64,000 nt of DNA from Mycobacterium sp. SMC-2 (GTDB lineage: Bacteria > Actinomycetota > Actinomycetes > Mycobacteriales > Mycobacteriaceae): assembly GCF_025263485.1 (NCBI RefSeq), contig NZ_CP079863.1:1674001-1738000 (forward strand), given 5' to 3'. The notes beneath the pieces are model-generated. The model ran no database searches. It was not told the DNA's origin and was given only the letters and a program-made list of their open reading frames with translations. Both the position numbers and the translations under genes were made by a program. Within the stretch, counting starts at the first letter, position 1. Each line of letters opens with the position of its first letter. This document shows positions 24,818-33,418 of the stretch, in pieces.

Positions 24818-25900
24818 TCACCTCGAGGCTGCCGCAGCGTGATCGTCGTCGTCGGAGCGGTACGCCCATTTTTGTTTGAGCCGGCGTTTGAGAGCCATCG
24901 AGGGCTTCTCGATCGCAAACCAGCTCGCCGCGGCCAGCGGCAGGGTGCCGAGGGCGCTGAGGGCGAAGAACAGAAATGGATCCAGGGTTGCCAGCCCGCA
25001 GACGGCCAGCATCTGCTGAGTGGGGAAGGCGTAGATGTAGACGCCGTAGGACAGGTCCGTGTGTAACCGCAGCCGCTTGTGGCGTAGCAGCGCGCCCGAG
25101 ACGATGACCGCGTACGCCAGCGGAAGGGCGGCGACGACCCGGTAATCGGGCAGCAGGCCGGCCGCGAAGACGATGACCACGCTCACCGCGACGAGCGACC
25201 AGCGCGCCGGGATCACGTCGCGCCACTGGTACATCACCGCTCCGGCCGCGAACATGATGGCGGAGCGCACGGCGAGCTGAGGGATGGTCCACACGCCCGG
25301 GAAGGTGAGCGGCGGCAGCTGGGTGGCCGCCAACACGCCCACCGCCAACATCACAGGGGAAACCCACCGCCGGTTGGCGAGTCCGGCCAGGCCGATGCCG
25401 GCAACGGCGAGGTAGCACATCACTTCCCAGAACAGCGACCACAGGGAGGCGTTCCAGACGTAGGAATTCGGGATGCCGTGCGGGGTTCCGCCGACATCGT
25501 GCTGGAGGTAGGCCACGCCGATGTTCTTCAGGACGTACTCGATCGGCCCGGTCGAGCCCAGCAACTTCATTGCGGACCCACCCTGAATGAGCACGCTCAC
25601 CGGTGCGAACACGAACGCCGTCACGACCAGGCAGACGTAGTAACCGGGCAGGATGCGCAGGGCCCGGGCAGCGAGATAGTCACGCACTCGCGGGTCGGTG
25701 AGCCAACTCCTGGTGATCAGGAATCCCGAGATCGCAAAGAAGCCGTCCACACCCACCGAGAAGAAAACCTGGAGGATCGCCGCGGGCGGCATGCGGCCGG
25801 TGGCCGGCCAGGAGTGCCAGAGCATCACCTCGGCCGCCAGTACCAAACGCAGCGCGTTGAGCGCATTCTTCCGCGGATCGAATACCTGCCCGAGGTTCAT
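24818..25900 (-). CDS. Acyltransferase-3 family membrane protein, paralogue 2 of 4
   Basis: The 360-residue protein shares MNLGQVFDPRKNALNALRL at the N terminus with its neighbours, the catalytic-His segment EVMLWHSWPATG and VDGFFAISGFLITRSW. It is clearly closest to paralogue 3 across its length. The internal ATG at 25900 is chosen over an upstream frame because this N terminus is shared by all four copies. The C-terminal tail is rich in Asp and Ala. The predicted reaction is O-acylation of an envelope carbohydrate; the acceptor is unknown. Confidence 0.88.
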   Translation of the reverse strand: MNLGQVFDPRKNALNALRLVLAAEVMLWHSWPATGRMPPAAILQVFFSVGVDGFFAISGFLITRSWLTDPRVRDYLAARALRILPGYYVCLVVTAFVFAPVSVLIQGGSAMKLLGSTGPIEYVLKNIGVAYLQHDVGGTPHGIPNSYVWNASLWSLFWEVMCYLAVAGIGLAGLANRRWVSPVMLAVGVLAATQLPPLTFPGVWTIPQLAVRSAIMFAAGAVMYQWRDVIPARWSLVAVSVVIVFAAGLLPDYRVVAALPLAYAVIVSGALLRHKRLRLHTDLSYGVYIYAFPTQQMLAVCGLATLDPFLFFALSALGTLPLAAASWFAIEKPSMALKRRLKQKWAYRSDDDDHAAAASR

Positions 25901-26004
25901 TGGCCTCCGCCCACATCGCCCCCGAGCCGTCCGCGGCATATTACGTCACGCGGCCGGGCGCGTGTCGGGCTTTTTATCAATTCGGATCGACCCGCAATCG
26001 ACAG

Positions 26005-27132
26005 CTAGGCGCTGCCCGGGGCGGCCTTGGGGGCGCGCCGGTCGGCGACGAGGTCGCCCGGACGATCGTCGCCGGCTTCGGCGGGCGGAGCGGCGCTCCA
26101 CTTCTGCCTGAGCCGGCGTTTCAGGGACATCGAGGGCTTTTCGATGACGAACCAACTCAGGGCGGCCAGCGGCAGCGTGGCGAGGGCCGCGATGAGGAAG
26201 AACACGGCTGGGTGCAAAGCCGCGAGCCCGCAGACGGCCAGCAGCTGCTGGGTGGGGAAGGCATAGATGTACACGCCGTACGACAGGTCCGTCCGCAACC
26301 GCAGCCGCTCGTGGCGGAGCAGGGCACCCGAGACGATGACGGCATACGCCAGGGGAAGGGCGGCGACGACGCGATAGTCGGGCAGGAAGCCGGCCGCACC
26401 GACGATGACCACGCTGACCGCGACCAGTGACCAGCGGGCGGGGATCACGTCGCGCCACTGATACATCACCGCCCCGGCGGCGAACATGATTGCCGAACGC
26501 GCCGCCAGTTGCGGGATGGTCCACACACCGGGGAAGGTCAGCGGCGGGAACGCCAACGCCGCGCAGACGGCCACCACCAACAGCACGGGAGAAACCCACC
26601 TGCGGTTGGCCAGCCCGATGACGCCGATGAGGGCAACGGCGAGGTAGCACAGCAGTTCCCAGACGAGGGACCACAGCGACGCGTTCCAGGTGGGCCCGAT
26701 GGGCGCCCCACTCAATGTGCCGGCGATGGACGGCTGGAGGTAGGCCACCGCGCCGTTTCTCAGTACGTACTGGACCGGCGCGACGGACTGCAGCAGCTTC
26801 ATCGCCGACCCGCCCTGGATCAGCACGCTCAGCGGCGCGAACACGAACGCCGTTACCACCAGGCAGACGTAGAAGCCGGGCAGGATGCGCAGGCCCCGGG
26901 CGGCGAGATAGTCACGCAGTCGCGGGTCGGTGAGCCAACTCCTGGTGATCAGGAACCCCGAGATCGCGAAGAACCCGTCGACCCCCACGGAGAAGAAGAG
27001 CTGGAGGATCGCCGCGGGGGGCATGTGGCCGGTGACGGGCCAGGAATGGAAAAGCATCACCTCGGCCGCGAGCGCTAACCGCCACGCGTTCAACGCATTC
27101 TTGCGCGGATCGAATACCTGCCCCAGTTTCAT
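26005..27132 (-). CDS. Acyltransferase-3 family membrane protein, paralogue 3 of 4
   Basis: The 375-residue protein is nearly collinear with paralogue 2. It begins MKLGQVFDPRKNALNAWRL, has EVMLFHSWPVTG with the catalytic His, and repeats VFAPLSVLIQGGSAMKLL. The close similarity of copies 2 and 3 suggests a recent duplication. A gap of about 100 bases separates it from copy 2, against three bases between 1 and 2, so a promoter may lie in that gap. Function is as for the other copies: envelope glycan acylation, inferred from family. Confidence 0.88.
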   Translation of the reverse strand: MKLGQVFDPRKNALNAWRLALAAEVMLFHSWPVTGHMPPAAILQLFFSVGVDGFFAISGFLITRSWLTDPRLRDYLAARGLRILPGFYVCLVVTAFVFAPLSVLIQGGSAMKLLQSVAPVQYVLRNGAVAYLQPSIAGTLSGAPIGPTWNASLWSLVWELLCYLAVALIGVIGLANRRWVSPVLLVVAVCAALAFPPLTFPGVWTIPQLAARSAIMFAAGAVMYQWRDVIPARWSLVAVSVVIVGAAGFLPDYRVVAALPLAYAVIVSGALLRHERLRLRTDLSYGVYIYAFPTQQLLAVCGLAALHPAVFFLIAALATLPLAALSWFVIEKPSMSLKRRLRQKWSAAPPAEAGDDRPGDLVADRRAPKAAPGSA

Positions 27133-27213
27133 CGGACTCTGACCGTCATGCCTCGCCCCCCGTCGTCCGCGTCATCCTATCGACCGAACGCGCCCGGCGA
27201 GGCGGGTTTGCGG

Positions 27214-28365
27214 CTAGGCGGTGCCCGGAAGCTCGGGTGGCAACGCGGCCTCGTGGGCAGGCAGCGTTATCGCGGTTTCGTCCTGGTCCTGGGGGGCGAG
27301 GGATCTCTTTTTGAATCGACGTTTGAGGGACCGCGCCGGCTTCTCGATCAGGAACCAGCTCGCCGCCGCCAGCGGTAGCGTGGCCGCGGCGGTCACACCG
27401 GTGAACAACAGCGGATTAAGGGTGATCAGCCCGCAGACGAGCAGCAACTGCTGGGTCGGGTACGCGTAGATGTACATGCCGTAGGACAGGTCCGTACGGA
27501 GTCTCAGGTGCTTGTTGCGGATCAGCGAGCCCGACACGACCACGGCGTAGGCCAGGGGCAGGGCGGCGACGACCCGGTAGTCGGGCAGCGAGCCGGCCGC
27601 GAGCACGATGACCGCGCTCACCGCGACGAGCGACCAGCGGGCGGGGATCACGTCGCGCCACTGATACAGGAACGCGCCGGCCGCGAACATGATGGCGGTG
27701 CGGAACGCCAGGAAAAGCAGGGCGGAGCGCACGTCACCCTCGTGCTGAGTCAACACGTCGGGGAATTTCAGCGGCGGCATCATCATCGCCCCGGCCGTCG
27801 CCACGACCAGGAACGCGAGGGAAACCCACCGGCGGGTGGCGAGCCCGACCACGCCGATGACGGCGACGATGAGGTAGCACATCACTTCCCAGATGAGGGA
27901 CCACAGGGACGCGTTCCAGACGCCTGCACTCGGAATCCCGTGCGGTGTGCCGCCGATATCGAACTTCACCAGCGCCACGGCGCTGTTCTTCAACACGAAG
28001 TCCAGCGGGGCGCCCGAAGTGATGAGCTTGCCAGGCGAGCCGCCTTGAATCGCCACGCTGAGAGGGGCGATGACGAACGCGGTCACCAGCAAGCAGACGT
28101 AGAACCCGGGCAAAATGCGGAGCGCGCGAGCGGCGAGATACTCGCGGAGGCGCGGATTGCTGAGCCAACTCGCGGTGATGAGAAACCCCGAGATGGCGAA
28201 AAACCCGTCCACCCCGATGCAAAGAAGTAGTTGGAGAACCGCCCGGGCCGACGGGACGTGTCCCCTGATGGGAAAGGTGTGCCAGAAGATCACCTCGCCC
28301 GCCAGTGCCAGCCGCCAGGCGTTCAGCGCATTATTTCGCGGATCGAAGGCTTGCTCGAGTTTCAT
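27214..28365 (-). CDS. Acyltransferase-3 family membrane protein, paralogue 4 of 4
   Basis: The 383-residue protein starts MKLEQAFDPRNNALNAWRL and has the His in EVIFWHTFPIRGH and VDGFFAISGFLITASW. It carries a short insertion (PDVLTQHEGDVRSALLFLAF) not present in copies 2 and 3. It is first in the leftward array, directly downstream of rmlB-rmlC and a hairpin. The closeness to dTDP-rhamnose synthesis makes acylation of a rhamnose-containing envelope glycan an attractive guess, but no acceptor can be read from sequence. Confidence 0.88.
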   Translation of the reverse strand: MKLEQAFDPRNNALNAWRLALAGEVIFWHTFPIRGHVPSARAVLQLLLCIGVDGFFAISGFLITASWLSNPRLREYLAARALRILPGFYVCLLVTAFVIAPLSVAIQGGSPGKLITSGAPLDFVLKNSAVALVKFDIGGTPHGIPSAGVWNASLWSLIWEVMCYLIVAVIGVVGLATRRWVSLAFLVVATAGAMMMPPLKFPDVLTQHEGDVRSALLFLAFRTAIMFAAGAFLYQWRDVIPARWSLVAVSAVIVLAAGSLPDYRVVAALPLAYAVVVSGSLIRNKHLRLRTDLSYGMYIYAYPTQQLLLVCGLITLNPLLFTGVTAAATLPLAAASWFLIEKPARSLKRRFKKRSLAPQDQDETAITLPAHEAALPPELPGTA

Positions 28366-28438
28366 TCGCCTCCCCCAGTAGGCCGCACTGCGCTATCGCG
28401 CCATCGTATCCTCACCGAACACCAGAGAAAGCTGGTTT

Positions 28439-28457
28439 GCGGTACCTACGGTACCGC
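28439..28457. terminator. Perfect hairpin after rmlC, possible terminator
   Basis: GCGGTACC, a three-base loop TAC and GGTACCGC form an 8-bp perfect stem in the 170-base gap between the rmlC stop and acyltransferase 4. On the transcribed minus strand no long U-tract follows, which is common in mycobacteria. It could limit read-through from rmlBC into the acyltransferase array. The remaining gap sequence shows no gene. Confidence 0.4.
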
Positions 28458-28535
28458 TGGGTGGCAAATGGCCGGTCGGTCCATAGCGGCCTGAGAAGCC
28501 GGCCGAGAAAGAACTGCAATTGCCGGTGTGCGCGC

Positions 28536-29144
28536 TTATTTGTTGCGCATGCCGTCAATGAACGTCCGCGTCTCCTCAAAGCTGGGCAAAAGCCCGGCGG
28601 CGCGAACTTCTTCGAAGCCGGGCGCCGCGGCGTCACGCTCGGACAGGGTGGGGGCGGCGCCGTTGACCAGCGGCCAGTCCACCCCGATCGCGGGGTCGGT
28701 CGCGCAAATGGTGTGCTCGCGTTGCGGGTTGTATTCGGCCGAGCACAGATACATCACCGTCGAATCGTCCTGCAAGGAAAGGAAGCCGTGCCCCAGGCCT
28801 TCGGAAAGATAGATCGTCCTGCGGTCCTTGTCGTCGAGCAGCACCGAATCCCACTGGCCGAATGTCGGTGAACCCTCCCGGATATCCACCACAACGTCGA
28901 ACACCGAGCCGCGCACGCAGGTCACGTATTTCGCCTGGCTCGGCGGCAGTTGGGCAAAGTGCAAGCCGCGCAACACGCCGGCGGCCGAGACCGAACAGTT
29001 CGCCTGCCGGACATCCAAATGGTGACCGGCGAACTCGGTGAACGCGTGGTCGGTAAGCCATTCGAAGAACAAGCCACGGGAATCGCCGTGAATGGTGGGG
29101 GTGATCTCCCAGGCGCCGGGAATGGCGAGTTCGCGAACTTTCAT
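28536..29144 (-). CDS. rmlC: dTDP-4-dehydrorhamnose 3,5-epimerase
   Basis: Third enzyme of dTDP-L-rhamnose synthesis, essential for the rhamnose linker between peptidoglycan and arabinogalactan. The 202-residue cupin has the N-terminal motif REL-IPGAWEITP, the catalytic His in GVLRGLHFAQLPPSQAKYV, and SEGLGHGFLSLQDDS. The ATG at 29144 gives the same length as M. tuberculosis RmlC; an extra four residues upstream would overlap rmlB. It lies one base after the rmlB stop. Confidence 0.96.
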   Translation of the reverse strand: MKVRELAIPGAWEITPTIHGDSRGLFFEWLTDHAFTEFAGHHLDVRQANCSVSAAGVLRGLHFAQLPPSQAKYVTCVRGSVFDVVVDIREGSPTFGQWDSVLLDDKDRRTIYLSEGLGHGFLSLQDDSTVMYLCSAEYNPQREHTICATDPAIGVDWPLVNGAAPTLSERDAAAPGFEEVRAAGLLPSFEETRTFIDGMRNK

Positions 29145-29145
29145 C

Positions 29146-30150
<1,005 letters not shown>

Positions 30151-30167
30151 CTAACCGAGCGGATCGG

Positions 30168-31034
30168 TCAGCTTGCGGGAGTCAGCCCCAGCGGCCCGGC
30201 CAGTTCGCTCAGCGCCGAGATGAGCGCGTCGTCGTCCCCGCTGTCCAGCACCTGGACGGCCACGTGGTCGGCGCCCGCGTCGAGGTGCTCCTTCAACCGG
30301 GCCGCGATCGCCTCCGGCGTGCCGTGGGCGACCACCGCGTCGATCAGCCTGTCGCTGCCCGGCTTGCGCACGTCGGCTTCGGTGAACCCGAGCCGCAGCC
30401 AGTTGTTCACGTAGTTGCTCAAGTCCAGGTAGAAATCCGCGTACCTGCGGCCGATGGCGCGGGCTTCCTCGGCGTCAGTAGTCAGCACCACCTTGTGCTC
30501 GGGCGCCAGGAACACGGAGTTCCCGACCAGTTCGCGGGCCTTGGCGGTGTGTTCCGGGGTGGTCAGGTACGGGTGCGCGCCGGCGCTGCGCCGCGCCGCC
30601 AGCCGCAACACGCGCGGCCCGAGCGCCGCGAGCACCCGGCGGCTGGTCGGCACCATCGCGGCGTCGAGCTCGTCGAGGTAGGAGACCAGCGCGTCGTACG
30701 GCTTGACGTACCCCTCGGTGTGCTCGGTATGCCCCACCCCGATTCCCAGCAAAAACCTTCCGGCATGGGCCTTTTCGATGCGTTTGAAGGACTCGGCGAC
30801 GGCGCGCGCGGGCGCGGTCCAGATGTTGACGATCCCGGTGGCCAGCTGCAGCGATGTGGTCCGTTCCAGGGCGGGTTCCACCCACGCCAGCTCGGCGTCC
30901 GGCGAACCGCCGATCCACGCGGCGCCGTAGCCCAGCGACTCGATCCGTGCCGCCAGTTCGGGGGTGACGGAGCGGTTGGGTAGCCATACACCGAACCGGC
31001 CAAGGTCGGGTTTGAGCGCTACTGCCCCGGTCAT
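30168..31034 (-). CDS. LLM-class F420-type oxidoreductase, copy A
   Basis: The 288-residue protein has the luciferase-like (beta/alpha)8 fold: PDLGRFGVWLPNRSVTPELAARIESLGYGAAWIGGSPD at the N terminus, LATGIVNIWTAPARAVAESFKRIE, FLLGIGVGHTEH, and a C-terminal KEHLDAGADHVAVQVL. The family uses F420 or FMN; mycobacterial members mostly use F420. The substrate is unknown. It corresponds in position to Rv3463 in M. tuberculosis, next to rmlB. A close paralogue lies 21 bases upstream, so this pair is a tandem duplication. Confidence 0.87.
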   Translation of the reverse strand: MTGAVALKPDLGRFGVWLPNRSVTPELAARIESLGYGAAWIGGSPDAELAWVEPALERTTSLQLATGIVNIWTAPARAVAESFKRIEKAHAGRFLLGIGVGHTEHTEGYVKPYDALVSYLDELDAAMVPTSRRVLAALGPRVLRLAARRSAGAHPYLTTPEHTAKARELVGNSVFLAPEHKVVLTTDAEEARAIGRRYADFYLDLSNYVNNWLRLGFTEADVRKPGSDRLIDAVVAHGTPEAIAARLKEHLDAGADHVAVQVLDSGDDDALISALSELAGPLGLTPAS

Positions 31035-31055
31035 CTACCTGCTCATGTAGGTCTG

Positions 31056-31898
31056 CTAGCTCAGTCCGAGCGGCCCCGCCAATTCGGCCAACGCCGGCAC
31101 CAGGTTTTCATCCTTCGTCAGGACCTGCACGGGCACGTGGTCGGCGCCCGCGTCGAGGTGCTCCTTCAACCGGGCGGCGATCGCCTCGGGCGTGCCGTAG
31201 GCCACCACCGCGTCGACCAGGCGGTCGCTGCCCGGCTTGGTGACTTCCTCGTCGGTGAAGCCGAGCCGTTTCCAGTTGTTGCGGTAGTTGGCGAGCTGGA
31301 AATAGATGTCGAGCGCCCTGCGGCCGACCGCGCGGGCCTTCTCGGGGTCGGTGGTCAGCACCGCCTTGTGCTCGGGCGCCAGGAACGCCGACGGGCCGAT
31401 CAGCTCGCGGGCCCGCGCGGTGTGCTCGGGGGTGGTGAGGTACGGGTGCGCCCCGGCGGCGCGCTCCGCGGACAGCTTGAGCACGCGCGGGCCCAGCGCG
31501 GCCACCACCCGGCGGTTGGCGGGCACCCCGTAGTCGTCGAGCTGCTGCAGGTACTCGGCCAGCGCGTCGTATGGCTTGCGGTATTCGGCGTGCGCCTCGG
31601 GGTGGCCGACGCCGATGCCCAGCAGGAAGCGGCCGGGGTAGGCCTTGTCGATGCGGTGGAAAGACTCGGCCACCGGCTTGGCGGCCGCCGTCCAGATGTT
31701 GACGATGCCCGTGGCCACCTGCAGGGTGGTCGTCGCTTCGAGGATGGGCTCCACCCAGGCCAGCTCGGCCGGCGGCGACCCGCCCACCCACACGGCACCG
31801 TAGCCCAGGGCTTCGATGTCTTTGGCTTGTTGGGGCGTCACGCCGCGTCCGAACGATCCGAACCGGCCGAGATTGGGCTTGCTCGCTGCATCGGTCAT
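31056..31898 (-). CDS. LLM-class F420-type oxidoreductase, copy B
   Basis: The 280-residue paralogue of the neighbouring gene shares KPNLGRFGSFGRGVTPQQAKDIEALGYGAVWVGGSPPAELAWVE, VATGIVNIWTAAAKPVAESFHRIDK and FLLGIGVGHPEAH. I chose the ATG at 31898, where similarity with copy A begins; the long upstream frame is antisense to the kinase gene. Both copies keep the same domain order without deletions, so both may be active. The preceding kinase gene ends 30 bases before it on the same strand. Confidence 0.86.
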   Translation of the reverse strand: MTDAASKPNLGRFGSFGRGVTPQQAKDIEALGYGAVWVGGSPPAELAWVEPILEATTTLQVATGIVNIWTAAAKPVAESFHRIDKAYPGRFLLGIGVGHPEAHAEYRKPYDALAEYLQQLDDYGVPANRRVVAALGPRVLKLSAERAAGAHPYLTTPEHTARARELIGPSAFLAPEHKAVLTTDPEKARAVGRRALDIYFQLANYRNNWKRLGFTDEEVTKPGSDRLVDAVVAYGTPEAIAARLKEHLDAGADHVPVQVLTKDENLVPALAELAGPLGLS

Positions 31899-31927
31899 GG
31901 TTGTTCCCAACCTGCGCGGCGCTGCCC

Positions 31928-33418
31928 CTATTCCGCAGGGTCCACGTCCACGTCGGCGGCCGGCGGGACCTCGAGCGGCAGCAGCACGATGAACCGGGTA
32001 TCGCCGGGCACCGACTCCACGCGCAGGTCCCCGCGATGCTTCTTGACGACGATGTTGAACGCCAGGTCCAGCCCCAGGCCGGTGCCCTCGCCGAACGGTT
32101 TGGTGGTGAAGAACGGCTCGAAGATGTGCCCGCGCACGTCCTCGGGCACCCCGGGCCCGGTGTCGCAGATCTCGACGCGGGCCATGCTCTGGCCCTCCCG
32201 GCAGGTGCGGACGGTCAGCGTGCCGCCCGTGTCGCGCATCGCGGCGATGGCGTTGTCGATGATATTGGTCCACACCTGGTTGAGATCGCCTGGGTAGCAA
32301 GGGATTTCGGGAAGCGATTGGTCGAAATCCTTGACCAGGTTGATTGCTGCGCCGTCCTTGCCGCCGTCCTTGGTCAACCGGTCGGCGAACATCACCAGCG
32401 TGCTGCGCAGCAGATCGTGGACGTTGGCCACCTGGAACGGGGCCCGATCAAGCTGCGAATACTGTTTGGCGTCGGCGACCAGCGCCGAGATCCGTTTGCT
32501 CGCTTCCAGAATCTGGTTCATCAGCAGCTCGCTCTCGATGGTGTAGTTGAGCCACCGGATCGCCTCCTCCAGCGAGGTCGATGCGAGTTCGTCGCTGACC
32601 GTGGAAATCCGTTCCAGCCAGTCGGTGTCGATGCCGCCTTCGACGAAGGTGGGCGCGATGTCCCATCCGCCCTCGACGCCGTGGTCTTCCAGCCAGTCGC
32701 CGACGGCGTCCTCGCGGTCGGCGGTTTCCATGGCGCTCAGGTGCTCCGACGCCGACTTGGCGACCTGCTCGGCGACCCCCTCCTGCAGGCGGACCAGGGC
32801 GCTGAGCGCCTCTGGGCTGACGGTCCCGTCGGCCAGCATGGCCAGCTTGTGCCGCATGCCTGCGACCCGCTCGCGCAAGTCGGCCGCCGCCCGGGCGATG
32901 GCGGCCGCGGGGTTGTTCAGCTGATGGGTCAGCCCGGCCGACAACCGGCCCAGCGCCAGCAACTTCTCCCGGTTGTCGATGATCCGGCGGGTCCGGTCGG
33001 TGCCGACGGCGATGCCGTCGAGCAGGTGAACGGCCATCGGGAACTGGTCCTTCATGAACCGGGCGAACACCGGCGCGTCCATCACGAAGAACCGCGACGG
33101 CTTGGTCACGTGCACCGAGGCGTCGTAGCTCTTCTGCTTCCCGCCCGTGAACGCCCGCCACGCCCCGCAATACACGCCACGCTGCGACGTGCGGTTGGTT
33201 TCGATGTCCTGGCCGCCGGAGAGCTTCGACATCATCAGCTCGCCGTCGATCAGGACGTAGAAGCAGGTCGCCGGCTCACCCTCGACGCAGATCGGGCCCG
33301 GTTCGTAATTCTCGATGTGCCCGTTGGCGCACAACACCGCGAGCTGCTCGTCGGTGAGCGCCTCGAACAGGAACAGGGTGCGCAGCTCGTCGGGCTCGCA
33401 CGGCGTCTTGGCTGTCAC
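31928..33418 (-). CDS. cNMP-domain sensor histidine kinase
   Basis: The 496-residue soluble protein has no transmembrane segment. Residues 1-130 form a CRP-like cyclic-nucleotide-type domain (LFEALTDEQLAVLCANGHIENYEPGPICVEGEPATCFYVLIDGE). The H-box GRLSAGLTHQLNNP follows with His165, then a helical dimerisation region. The HATPase domain has N-box DLNQVWTNIIDNAIAAM, CDTGPGVP and GEGTGLGLDLAFNIV. Start GTG 33418 overlaps the stop of the response-regulator/flavoprotein gene (GTGA). The cytosolic sensor and its flavoprotein partner suggest redox or metabolite sensing. Confidence 0.85.
   Translation of the reverse strand: MTAKTPCEPDELRTLFLFEALTDEQLAVLCANGHIENYEPGPICVEGEPATCFYVLIDGELMMSKLSGGQDIETNRTSQRGVYCGAWRAFTGGKQKSYDASVHVTKPSRFFVMDAPVFARFMKDQFPMAVHLLDGIAVGTDRTRRIIDNREKLLALGRLSAGLTHQLNNPAAAIARAAADLRERVAGMRHKLAMLADGTVSPEALSALVRLQEGVAEQVAKSASEHLSAMETADREDAVGDWLEDHGVEGGWDIAPTFVEGGIDTDWLERISTVSDELASTSLEEAIRWLNYTIESELLMNQILEASKRISALVADAKQYSQLDRAPFQVANVHDLLRSTLVMFADRLTKDGGKDGAAINLVKDFDQSLPEIPCYPGDLNQVWTNIIDNAIAAMRDTGGTLTVRTCREGQSMARVEICDTGPGVPEDVRGHIFEPFFTTKPFGEGTGLGLDLAFNIVVKKHRGDLRVESVPGDTRFIVLLPLEVPPAADVDVDPAE

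Noticed and set aside
24818..28365. CRISPR-like or short tandem repeats in the acyltransferase array
   Set aside because: The repetition is between whole paralogous genes about 1.1 kb apart, not short repeats with spacers.
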